Of a DNA stretch of 5,781 nucleotides, positions 1 to 5,441 are shown piece after piece; the first letter of the stretch is position 1; every line of letters starts with the position of its first letter. A program made the position numbers and the translations under genes. Origin of the DNA: Bacillota bacterium (lineage in GTDB: Bacteria; Bacillota; Clostridia; Peptostreptococcales; Anaerovoracaceae); the NCBI GenBank assembly GCA_016283945.1, contig JAEENW010000021.1:1-5781 (forward strand), read 5' to 3'. Below the pieces are notes generated by a model. The model searched no databases. It was not told the DNA's origin and worked only from the letters and a program-made list of their open reading frames with translations.

Positions 1-18
1 CATCGCGGGAAGAAAGGC

Positions 19-1260
19 TCAGATGATATATCTGAGATATTCGACGAAGTCGTCGTAGCCGCTGTCGATGAAGTCGCCGAGCAGCGGGTGGTTGAAGCTG
101 TAGCGGCCCATGGGGACGAGGCGTCCCGCGATGGCGCTGGTGTGTATCATGGTCTCCGCGGAGAGTATGCCGGTGCTCGTGTACGATGCGACCACGAGCT
201 GGCTCGCCTCCGTCAGGAAGTACGAGGCCTTGAGGTCGTCGCTGAGCGTGAATACCGGCTGCTCCACGTGGGAGTTGTCCTTGTTGTATTCCATGAAGAG
301 CAGGCCGTTGTCGTAGTACTTGCGGCTCGCCTTGGGAACGAGGGCGGCGAACTCGTCGTCGAAGCTCTCGTCGTCCGACTGGATGTCGTAGAAGGTGATG
401 TACTCCGGACGCCTGAGCTTCTGCTCAGCCTCCCGGGCGGAGATCCTGAAGCCGTTTCTCGGCTCGGAGGCTATGACGAGGCCGTCTGCGAGCGTGATCT
501 CCGAGAAGAGCAGGTGGTAGCTGCCGTCGCGGTCGAGCAGGGTCTCGCAGAGGTAGCTCACCCTGCCGAGCTCGTCGGTGTATCTGTCGGCCTTGTTGCG
601 GCGCATGACCGCGCGTCCGCTGAGGCGCACGGGCTTCAGCCGCGCGGGATCGGCCGCGGGCGAGCATAGCGTCCTGGCTCCCTCGTCGTCGTGGCCCGCC
701 ATGCGCATGAGGTAGTAGTGCACCGCGCCGTAATCGGTCTCGGGCTTCTCGCAGATCTTTTCGTCCACGGAGCGCAGCTCCTCCCCGCTGAAGGGAGCGA
801 GCCTGTCGACGTATTCGCGGAGTTCCGCGAGCGCCTTCTTCGTGGAGGGCGACCTGTCGGTGCTGACCTTGATGAAGCGGTCGATGAGGCAGGCCGCTTC
901 CCTCTCGCTCAGGGGCATGAAGCGCCCGCCGAGCCCGCCGTAGTTGCGGTCCTTGGCGAGGCGTATCTCCCTGGGGTCTGAGCTCCAGATCTCGGAGAGG
1001 CTCTCGAGCCCGTACTCCTCGGCCTCGTAGTAGTAGAACTGATGGAACTCCGTGACGATGTTGGACTCGCCGAGTATGAGCTCGGCAGCTCTCGCTGCGT
1101 CCTCGCTGCCCTCCGCGAGATCCTCGAGCTTCCAGCCCAGGTGCATGCCAACTACGCCCATGAGCCTCGTATTCGTGGCCTCGGCGCTGATCATCCTGTA
1201 GTATTCGAGCGGCAGCTTTCTGGTGGGCTGCCCGATGACTGTGAACCCGGTCTTCTTCAT
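19..1260 (-). CDS. Uncharacterised 413-residue protein
   Basis: I do not recognise this family and assign no function. The protein starts MKKTGFTVIGQPTRKLP and ends DDFVEYLRYII at a TGA at 21-19. I see no signal peptide, membrane segment, nucleotide-binding loop or metal-binding cluster, so it is probably cytoplasmic. Residues 1-190 look mainly helical, with an aromatic/acidic stretch FHQFYYYEAEEYG at 72-84 and a charged helix near 140-170. Residues 200-300 look like mixed strands (VSYLCETLLDRDGSYHLLFSEITLADG). Residues 310-413 form another block (KYYDNGLLFMEYNKDN, then ASQLVVASYTSTGILSAET). The protein is acidic overall and rich in Tyr, Asp and Glu. Base and codon use match the neighbours, so recent transfer is not suggested. 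It is a real gene: it is long, has a ribosome binding site and has amino-acid use typical of protein. It follows the rpmE terminator closely and has no visible promoter. The sequence between its stop and the window edge (1-18) shows nothing certain. Confidence 0.85.
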   Translation of the reverse strand: MKKTGFTVIGQPTRKLPLEYYRMISAEATNTRLMGVVGMHLGWKLEDLAEGSEDAARAAELILGESNIVTEFHQFYYYEAEEYGLESLSEIWSSDPREIRLAKDRNYGGLGGRFMPLSEREAACLIDRFIKVSTDRSPSTKKALAELREYVDRLAPFSGEELRSVDEKICEKPETDYGAVHYYLMRMAGHDDEGARTLCSPAADPARLKPVRLSGRAVMRRNKADRYTDELGRVSYLCETLLDRDGSYHLLFSEITLADGLVIASEPRNGFRISAREAEQKLRRPEYITFYDIQSDDESFDDEFAALVPKASRKYYDNGLLFMEYNKDNSHVEQPVFTLSDDLKASYFLTEASQLVVASYTSTGILSAETMIHTSAIAGRLVPMGRYSFNHPLLGDFIDSGYDDFVEYLRYII

Positions 1261-1268
1261 CACAAATG

Positions 1269-1272
1269 TCCT
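1269..1272 (-). promoter_or_regulatory. Ribosome binding site of the 413-residue gene
   Basis: AGGA on the minus strand lies eight bases before the ATG at 1260-1258. This supports the MKKTGFTVIG start over an in-frame GTG at 1287, which would fall inside the terminator stem. Confidence 0.6.
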
Positions 1273-1280
1273 AAAATGGC

Positions 1281-1313
1281 AAAACACCCGGCTTGTTCAG
1301 CCGGGCTTTGTTT
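1281..1313 (-). terminator. Intrinsic terminator after rpmE, symmetric on both strands
   Basis: CCCGGCT (1287-1293) and AGCCGGG (1299-1305) form a perfect 7-bp GC-rich stem with a 5-base loop. On the minus strand it is followed by TGTTTTG and preceded by AAACAAAG, which is the usual form of an intrinsic terminator. It lies 24 bases after the rpmE stop. Read on the plus strand the stem is followed by CTTTGTTT, so it could act in both directions, though no plus-strand gene is seen. The next gene's start codon lies only about 20 bases past the U-tract. Confidence 0.85.
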
Positions 1314-1329
1314 CGCTTGCTTACGGAAG

Positions 1330-1530
1330 TTACTGAAGATTGTACTTCTGCTTGAACTTCTCAACGCGGCCGCCGCGGTTGAGGAACTTCTGCTGACCCG
1401 TGAAGAACGGATGGCACTGAGAGCAGACGTCGAGCCTGATCTCGTCCTTGGTGGACTTGGTCATGAAGGTGTTGCCGCAGGCGCAGACGACCTTGCAGTC
1501 CTTATATTGCGGATGAATACCGTTTTTCAT
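1330..1530 (-). CDS. rpmE: 50S ribosomal protein L31, zinc-binding form
   Basis: L31 is a small protein of the large ribosomal subunit that helps bridge the two subunits. The 66-residue protein begins MKNGIHPQYKDCKVVCACGN and contains the family signature CSQCHPFFTGQQKF at 36-49, followed by GGRVEKFKQKY at 53-63. Cys16, Cys18, Cys36 and Cys39 form the expected zinc site, so this is the 'C+' form, which can also act as a zinc store. An additional Cys12 lies just before the site. Length and motifs are normal. The gene has its own promoter, a perfect ribosome binding site and a strong terminator, so it can form a single-gene unit. In Clostridia as I recall them, rpmE directly follows rho. Here it comes after prmC instead, and whether the gene moved is inference. 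Confidence 0.97.
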   Translation of the reverse strand: MKNGIHPQYKDCKVVCACGNTFMTKSTKDEIRLDVCSQCHPFFTGQQKFLNRGGRVEKFKQKYNLQ

Positions 1531-1538
1531 CTCTATTT

Positions 1539-1544
1539 CCTCCT
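1539..1544 (-). promoter_or_regulatory. Strong ribosome binding site of rpmE
   Basis: AGGAGG on the minus strand is a perfect Shine-Dalgarno core, eight bases before the ATG at 1530-1528. It fixes the start at MKNGIHP and rules out the longer in-frame start near 1611, which would lie upstream of the promoter's own transcription start. Confidence 0.9.
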
Positions 1545-1588
1545 GTTTATATATCCCTGTGGACTTGGCTAAAAGCCTTTGTACTTTC

Positions 1589-1600
1589 GTCAAGCTTGAC
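1589..1600. promoter_or_regulatory. 12-bp perfect palindrome at the rpmE transcription start (candidate operator)
   Basis: GTCAAGCTTGAC is a perfect 12-bp palindrome two bases downstream of the rpmE -10 element, and it spans the predicted transcription start. Less perfect symmetry continues outward: TACTT at 1582-1586 and AAGTA at 1601-1605, offset by two bases. A repressor bound here would block the promoter. Which protein might bind is not evident from the sequence, and coincidence is possible. Confidence 0.4.
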
Positions 1601-1601
1601 A

Positions 1602-1630
1602 AGTATAGCACGGAGCGCCGCGCATTGCAA
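1602..1630 (-). promoter_or_regulatory. Sigma-A type promoter of rpmE (extended -10)
   Basis: On the minus strand TTGCAA (1630-1625) is the -35 element and TATACT (1607-1602) the -10, separated by 17 bases. TG one base before the -10 makes it an extended -10 promoter. The -10 matches the consensus at five of six positions and the -35 at four. The predicted start of transcription is near 1595, giving a leader of about 65 bases. It lies in the gap after prmC and lets rpmE be expressed apart from the upstream operon. The leader contains a small GGCT/AGCC hairpin at 1567-1577. Confidence 0.75.
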
Positions 1631-1649
1631 GCGTTTTCTCAGCTTTTTG

Positions 1650-1681
1650 AGGAGCCGGAGGGATCCCCGTCACCTGCTCCT
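1650..1681 (-). other. Imperfect hairpin at the prmC stop codon, no U-tract
   Basis: AGGAGC at 1650-1655 pairs with GCTCCT at 1676-1681. After one mismatch, two further G-C pairs (1657-1658 with 1673-1674) enclose a loop containing GGGATCCC and the prmC stop. On the minus strand it is followed by CAAAAAGC instead of Us, so it is not a convincing intrinsic terminator. Transcripts from the rho-prmC block may therefore continue into rpmE unless stopped by Rho. Confidence 0.35.
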
Positions 1682-2554
1682 GAAGCAGAGCAGCATGCGG
1701 TCCCTGCCGCGCAGGTCCTGACGCACGCGTGCGCCGGCAAAGCCTGCCCTCTCCGCCTCGAGCCTGGCCGCCTCTCCCTGGTCGTCGCCGATCTCCATGA
1801 GCAGCGGGGCGCCGGGCGCCATGAAGCCGGGAGCCTCCGCGAGTATGCGCCTCACTATCCCGAGGCCGTCCTCTCCGCCGTCGAGCGCGAGCCTCGGCTC
1901 GCAGTCCTTGACCGAGGCCTCGAGCGCCTCGACCGTCTCCGAGGGGATGTAGGGGGGATTGCTGAGCACGAGGTCGAATGGCTCCGGGGGGAATCCCTCG
2001 AAGAGATCCGAGCGTAGCGCCCTGATGTTCGGGAAGGCCGCGAAGTTGCGCGAGGCGAGCCCGAGCGCGTCCTCCGAGATGTCCGAGGCGCTTATCTCCG
2101 CCCCGGGGAAGGCCGCGGCCATCGCGCAGGCTATGGCGCCGCTTCCGGTGCAGAGGTCGAGCACGCGCAGGGGACGCTCCGCGGCGTCCTTAGACCCGCG
2201 TCTTTCGAGGATCTCCCCGGCAAGCTGCCTCGCGAGCTCTACGAGCTCCTCGGTCTCGGGCCTTGGTATCAGCACCCTGCTGTCCACGAAGAGCCTCCGC
2301 CCGCAGAAATACGCCTCGCCGAGCACGTACTGTATGGGCGTTCCGGAGCAGCGCTCCTTCAGCAGCGCGAGCAGCGCGTCGAGCTTTTCGGGCCCGGGCC
2401 TTTCGCTCTGCCTCATGAAGGCCTGCAGGCGGTCCATGCCGAAGACCCTCTCGAAGAGCATCTCGCACTCCTGCCCCGGGCTCGCCGCGCCCGCGTGAGC
2501 GAGGCTGAGCTCGGTCTCTATCCTTATGGTCCTGTAATCGGAGCTGTAGTCCAT
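1670..2554 (-). CDS. prmC: Peptide chain release factor N5-glutamine methyltransferase PrmC (HemK)
   Basis: PrmC transfers a methyl group from S-adenosylmethionine to the glutamine of the GGQ motif in release factors RF1 and RF2, which improves peptide release at stop codons. The 294-residue length is normal for the family. Residues 1-90 form the helical N-terminal domain that contacts the release factor, including GTPIQYVLGEAYF at 71-83. The methyltransferase domain has LIPRPETEELVE at 95-106, the SAM-binding LDLCTGSGAIA at 132-142, the acidic loop SDIS at 157-160, the diagnostic NPPYIP at 199-204 that holds the substrate glutamine, EPRLALDGGEDGL at 219-231 and DLRGRDR at 280-286. All expected active-site motifs are intact. 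It follows the DUF1385 gene by 26 bases and probably belongs to the rho transcript. In many Bacillota prfA (RF1) is adjacent, but it is not in this window. The alternative of an unrelated N6-adenine methyltransferase is unlikely given the N-terminal domain. Confidence 0.96.
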   Translation of the reverse strand: MDYSSDYRTIRIETELSLAHAGAASPGQECEMLFERVFGMDRLQAFMRQSERPGPEKLDALLALLKERCSGTPIQYVLGEAYFCGRRLFVDSRVLIPRPETEELVELARQLAGEILERRGSKDAAERPLRVLDLCTGSGAIACAMAAAFPGAEISASDISEDALGLASRNFAAFPNIRALRSDLFEGFPPEPFDLVLSNPPYIPSETVEALEASVKDCEPRLALDGGEDGLGIVRRILAEAPGFMAPGAPLLMEIGDDQGEAARLEAERAGFAGARVRQDLRGRDRMLLCFRSR

Positions 2555-2561
2555 GTCCCTG

Positions 2562-2567
2562 TCCTTC
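2562..2567 (-). promoter_or_regulatory. Ribosome binding site of prmC
   Basis: GAAGGA on the minus strand stands seven bases before the ATG at 2554-2552, in the 26-base gap after the DUF1385 gene. It supports the MDYSSDY start. The gap is too short for a typical separate promoter and I see none in it. Confidence 0.7.
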
Positions 2568-2572
2568 TAAAG

Positions 2573-2597
2573 AGCGGAGCTCATTTGCCGCTCCGCT
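2573..2597 (-). other. Perfect 8-bp hairpin across the DUF1385 stop codon
   Basis: AGCGGAGC at 2573-2580 and GCTCCGCT at 2590-2597 are perfect inverted repeats with a 9-base loop that contains the stop codon of the DUF1385 gene. On the minus strand the stem is followed by CTTTAG, a U-run too short for a confident intrinsic terminator. The prmC ribosome binding site starts six bases further on. It may be a weak attenuator, an RNA-stability or processing element, or a chance feature of GC-rich coding sequence. Confidence 0.5.
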
Positions 2598-3696
2598 TCT
2601 TTCTGAATTCCTCCGTCTCCTCCTCGTCCTTGACGGGGCCGTCCTTCGTCAGATGCCCCACCCAGTAGTCCACCGGTAGCGAGGGATCCTCGTGCGCCGG
2701 GAGCACCGCGTTCATCGCGGCGATCGCGACCTCGAGCTGCTTCAGGTCGGGCTCGGCGGTCGTGAGCCTCTGGAGCATTATCCCGGGAAGGCTCAGCGCC
2801 CTCACGAGGGGATTGTCGTGCCTGCCGGTCCACTGCAGGAGCTCGTAGGAGAGCCCCGCGATCACCGGGATCATCAGGAGCCTGGAGATCACCCTCGCCG
2901 CCAGCCCGGGCCAGCCGAAGAGCGAGAACACGAGCAGGGAGATCACCATGACGAACATCATGAAGCTCGTCCCGCAGCGCGGATGCAGGGTGTAGAAGCT
3001 CTGAGCGTTCTCCGGCGTGAGCTCGAGCCCGTTCTCGTAGCAGTGTATGGTCTTGTGCTCCGCGCCGTGGTACTGGAAGACCCTTCTGATGTCGGGCATC
3101 CTCGAGACCAGCGCGATATAGCATACGAACATCGCGATCCTCATAAGGCCCTCGATCAGGTTGAGCGCGAGCACGTTTTTTAGACCCGCCTTCGCGATGA
3201 GGCTCATCACGAAGGTCGGCGCGAGTATGAAAAGCACTACCGTGAGCAGTATCGCGAGCACGACCGAGATGTACATCTCGAGCTTGAAGGCGGTCTCCTC
3301 GCTGAAGTGCTTCTCGAGCCACAGCGTGAGCGAGTCCTTCTCGGCGGATGCGGTTGAGGCGCCTGACGCCGTCCCTCCGGCCGCCGCGGCGTCGCCTGAG
3401 GCGCTTCCGGAGCCCGTCTGCCCCTCGAGCTTCTCCAGTACCTCGGCTCCGTAGAGGAGCACCGAGGTGCCGGTAACGAGGCTGGAGACGAAGCTCACCA
3501 CGCCCCTTATGACGGGGATCCTCCTCCAGCCCCCGGAGGGCTTGAGCGGCTCGACGCTGAGGTGTATGTCCCCGCCCGGCTCGCGTATCGCGATCGCTAT
3601 GGAGCGGCTCCCCCTCATCATCAGACCCTCGAGTATGGCCTGCCCTCCCACCTTCGTGGGGGAGGCGTTTTTCATGAATATCCTGCTGAGATCCAT
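2581..3696 (-). CDS. yqhQ: DUF1385 family multi-pass membrane protein (YqhQ-like)
   Basis: This 371-residue integral membrane protein belongs to the DUF1385 family, represented by B. subtilis YqhQ. Its molecular function is not established. Family marks seen are VGGQAILEGLMMRG at 16-29, YHGAEHKTIHCYENG at 209-223, HPRCGTSF at 238-245 and PVIAGLSYELLQ at 277-288. Hydrophobic segments lie near 63-83, 142-163, 175-198, 243-262 and 268-285. The conserved His/Glu/Cys positions in the third and fourth segment region could bind a metal or be catalytic, but that is inference. Residues 92-120 are a Gly/Ser/Ala-rich loop that makes the protein longer than the roughly 300-320 residues I expect. The tail after 350 is highly charged. 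The ATG at 3696 overlaps the rho TGA, and a purine-rich AAAGAGGATGAG lies upstream. A second ATG at 3675 (MKNASP) is closer to the usual family start and remains possible. Confidence 0.92.
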   Translation of the reverse strand: MDLSRIFMKNASPTKVGGQAILEGLMMRGSRSIAIAIREPGGDIHLSVEPLKPSGGWRRIPVIRGVVSFVSSLVTGTSVLLYGAEVLEKLEGQTGSGSASGDAAAAGGTASGASTASAEKDSLTLWLEKHFSEETAFKLEMYISVVLAILLTVVLFILAPTFVMSLIAKAGLKNVLALNLIEGLMRIAMFVCYIALVSRMPDIRRVFQYHGAEHKTIHCYENGLELTPENAQSFYTLHPRCGTSFMMFVMVISLLVFSLFGWPGLAARVISRLLMIPVIAGLSYELLQWTGRHDNPLVRALSLPGIMLQRLTTAEPDLKQLEVAIAAMNAVLPAHEDPSLPVDYWVGHLTKDGPVKDEEETEEFRKKRSGK

Positions 3697-5402
3697 CAGA
3701 TTCTCATCCTCTTTATCCTCTGGATGAAATCGAGGTTTGTCCTCGTGTGCACGAGCTCGAAGATTATGCGCTCGGTCGCGTCCTCGACGCCCATGTCGGC
3801 GACGGCGCGGCGCATCATCCAGACGGCTTCGAGCTCGTCCTGGTTCATGAGCATCTCCTCGCGGCGGGTGCCCGACTTGTTCAGGTCGATAGCCGGGAAG
3901 ATGCGCTTCTCCTGCAGCCTCCTGTCGAGGTGCAGCTCCATGTTGCCCGTGCCCTTGAACTCCTCGTAGATCATGTCGTCCATGCGGCTTCCGGTCTCGA
4001 TGAGAGCGGTCGCGAGTATGGTGACGCTGCCGCCCTCGCGGGTGTTCCTCGCTGCGCCGAAGAAGCGCTTGGGCTTGTAGAGCGCGGCGGGATCGAGGCC
4101 TCCGGAGAGAGTCCTGCCCGAGCTGGGCTCGACCAGGTTGTACGCCCTCGCGAGCCTCGTGATGCTGTCCATGAGTATGATGACGTTCTTGCCCTGCTCG
4201 CAGAGGCGCATCGCCCTCGCGAGCACCATCTCGGCGACCTTGACGTGGTGCGAGGGGAGCTCGTCGAAGGTCGAGTAGATCACGTGTCCCTTGATGGACT
4301 CCTGCATGTCCGTGACCTCCTCGGGGCGCTCGTCTATGAGCAGCACGATGAGTTCGGCGTCGATGTCCTGAGCCTCGATCGACTTGGCGATCTGCTTGAG
4401 CAGCGTGGTCTTGCCCGCCTTGGGCGGCGCGACTATGAGGCCCCTCTGCCCGAGGCCTATTGGCGCGACGAGGTCGGTGAGCCTCATCGAGAGCGCGCTG
4501 CTGCCCTTCTCCAGAACGACGCGGCGGTCGGGATAGGTCGGCGTGAGCTCGGAGAAGTCGGGACGCCTGATCGCCCTGACCGGCTCGTCGCCGTTGACGG
4601 TCTTGACGAAGAGCAGGCCGCCGAAGCGCTCGGTCGGGCCGGGCTCGTGGCAAATGCCGGTGATCATGTCGCCGGTCTTCAGGTTGAAGCGGCGTATCTG
4701 GGTCGGGGAGACGTAGATGTCCTTGTCGGAGGTGAGGAAGTTGTCGAACCTCAGGAAGCCGAAGCCGCCCTCCGCGAGATCGAGAACTCCGGTCGTCTCA
4801 AAGCGGCCCTCCTTCTGGCTCTCCGCGCTGCGGTCGCGCTTCTGGGGCTGAGAGGGCTGGGCGTCGGCCGGCTGGGCTGCCTGGGCATCAGCTGCCGGAG
4901 CCTGTTCGAAAGCCGGCTGCTCCGGCTCGGGGAGCCGCTCGGGCGCGGCGGGAGCGGGCAGCGCCGCCGTCTTTTCCTCACCGGAGGCTGGAGCCGCGGA
5001 AGCCGGAGCGGCGGCATTCTCCGCCGGGGCGGACGTAGTATCAGCCTCTGCGGAAGCCGGCTGAGCGGCTGTCCCTGCGGAAGCTGTCTTAGCGTCTGCG
5101 GTATCCTCCGAAGGCGCGGGGATCTCCGCGGAAAGCACTCCGGAATTGATCTCGGACTTGCGCCTTCTGCCGCGGCGCTTCCTGGCGGACGGCGCGGGAG
5201 CCTCGTCGGAAGGCTCTGACTCGGGGACGCCTGCAGAGGACTCGGCCTCGGGAGCGCCGTCGCTCTCCGCCTGCCTGTTCATCTCGGACAGCAGCTCGAA
5301 GAGCTCCTTCTTCTTCATCTTCGCCGCTCCTTCAACGCCAATAGCCGAAGCTATTATCCTGAGCTCCGCGACTGTCTTTCCCTTTAGAATATTCAGTTCC
5401 AT
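3696..5402 (-). CDS. rho: Transcription termination factor Rho
   Basis: Rho is a hexameric RNA helicase that binds C-rich nascent RNA, translocates by ATP hydrolysis and releases RNA polymerase. It acts in the cytoplasm on untranslated transcripts. From the ATG at 5402 the protein has 568 residues, against about 420 in E. coli. Residues 1-43 form the helical N-terminal domain (TVAELRIIASAIG). Residues about 45-200 are a low-complexity linker. Residues 202-290 are the cold-shock-like RNA-binding domain, with GFGFLR at 213-218 and DIYVSPTQIRRFNL at 228-241. The ATPase domain follows: Walker A APPKAGKT at 325-332, catalytic Glu358 in LIDERPEEV, Walker B VIILMD at 407-412, the Q-loop around SSGRTLSGG at 427-435, the R-loop EEFKGTGN at 480-487, and the arginine finger Arg513 in SGTRREE. 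All key residues are present, so the enzyme should be active. The stop codon overlaps the next gene's start by one base (TGATG), which suggests translational coupling. The identification is secure and only the start is slightly uncertain. Confidence 0.97.
   Translation of the reverse strand: MELNILKGKTVAELRIIASAIGVEGAAKMKKKELFELLSEMNRQAESDGAPEAESSAGVPESEPSDEAPAPSARKRRGRRRKSEINSGVLSAEIPAPSEDTADAKTASAGTAAQPASAEADTTSAPAENAAAPASAAPASGEEKTAALPAPAAPERLPEPEQPAFEQAPAADAQAAQPADAQPSQPQKRDRSAESQKEGRFETTGVLDLAEGGFGFLRFDNFLTSDKDIYVSPTQIRRFNLKTGDMITGICHEPGPTERFGGLLFVKTVNGDEPVRAIRRPDFSELTPTYPDRRVVLEKGSSALSMRLTDLVAPIGLGQRGLIVAPPKAGKTTLLKQIAKSIEAQDIDAELIVLLIDERPEEVTDMQESIKGHVIYSTFDELPSHHVKVAEMVLARAMRLCEQGKNVIILMDSITRLARAYNLVEPSSGRTLSGGLDPAALYKPKRFFGAARNTREGGSVTILATALIETGSRMDDMIYEEFKGTGNMELHLDRRLQEKRIFPAIDLNKSGTRREEMLMNQDELEAVWMMRRAVADMGVEDATERIIFELVHTRTNLDFIQRIKRMRI
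4803..5270 (-). other. Rho disordered linker (residues about 45-200) with a basic patch
   Basis: This part of rho encodes about 155 residues dominated by Ala, Pro, Glu, Ser and Gln, placed between the N-terminal helical domain and the cold-shock-like RNA-binding domain. It has no predicted fold by eye. A single strongly basic cluster, ARKRRGRRRK, lies at residues 73-82 (DNA about 5157-5186), and the rest is acidic or neutral. Towards the end it becomes Gln/Ala/Pro-rich (AQAAQPADAQPSQPQ). At DNA level GCGGAAGCCGG occurs on the plus strand at 4996-5006 and 5050-5060, and GCGGAAGC again at 5077-5084, which suggests growth by short duplications. Insertions at this position are known in Rho of Actinobacteria, Bacteroides and some Clostridia, where they affect RNA binding or condensate formation. 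Which role applies here is unknown. Confidence 0.85.
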
Positions 5403-5407
5403 AGATA

Positions 5408-5412
5408 CCCCT
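5408..5412 (-). promoter_or_regulatory. Ribosome binding site deciding the rho start
   Basis: On the minus strand AGGGG stands five bases before the ATG at 5402-5400. A GTG at 5423-5421 in the same frame would add seven residues and overlap the upstream TGA by four bases (GTGA), an arrangement common in translational coupling, but only a weak purine run precedes it. The protein starting at the ATG begins MELNILKGKTVAELR, which is how this family usually begins, so the ATG is preferred. Confidence 0.55.
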
Positions 5413-5441
5413 GGTGATGTCACCTCATCTCGAGGATGAGG
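5413..5441 (-). other. Two adjoining inverted repeats just before rho
   Basis: Two inverted repeats sit side by side. CCTCATC (5423-5429) pairs with GATGAGG (5435-5441) across a 5-base loop, and GGTGA (5413-5417) pairs with TCACC (5420-5424) across two bases. They share two bases, so in RNA they would compete. They cover the stop codon of the upstream gene and the possible GTG start of rho, and they end at the rho ribosome binding site. No U-tract follows, so this is not an intrinsic terminator. A role in setting rho translation is conceivable but is inference only. Confidence 0.4.

Noticed and set aside
88..669. A 193-residue open frame on the plus strand opposite the 413-residue gene
   Set aside because: Its composition is that of a GC-rich shadow frame (VVEA, LVVEALVV and similar runs). 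The minus-strand frame is longer, has a ribosome binding site and has normal protein composition.
1261..1287. GTG start at 1287 for the 413-residue gene
   Set aside because: It would place the first codon in the terminator stem with no ribosome binding site. The ATG at 1260 has AGGA eight bases upstream.
1531..1611. A longer L31 starting near 1611
   Set aside because: That start lies upstream of the predicted transcription start, and the added residues do not resemble L31. AGGAGG stands at the correct distance before the ATG at 1530.
1650..1681. Intrinsic terminator after prmC
   Set aside because: A stem can be drawn, but it has a mismatch and a long loop, and the following bases are CAAAAAGC with no U-tract on the minus strand.
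3697..4653. N-terminal extension of the DUF1385 frame back through rho to 4653
   Set aside because: The translated extension is Arg/Ala/Gly/His-rich out-of-frame rho sequence. The DUF1385 similarity begins at the MDLSRIF/MKNASP starts, one of which overlaps the rho stop.
4990..5090. Tandem repeat or CRISPR-like array in the 5' part of rho
   Set aside because: The recurring GCGGAAGC units are short, irregularly spaced and lie in frame in the Ala/Ser/Pro-rich linker, so they reflect low-complexity coding sequence.
3747..5219. A 490-residue open frame on the plus strand opposite rho
   Set aside because: It lies entirely antisense to an unmistakable Rho. Its translation is rich in Leu, Val, Glu, Arg and Asp, as expected from the complement of GAG/CTC/GCG codons, with no recognisable domain or convincing ribosome binding site.
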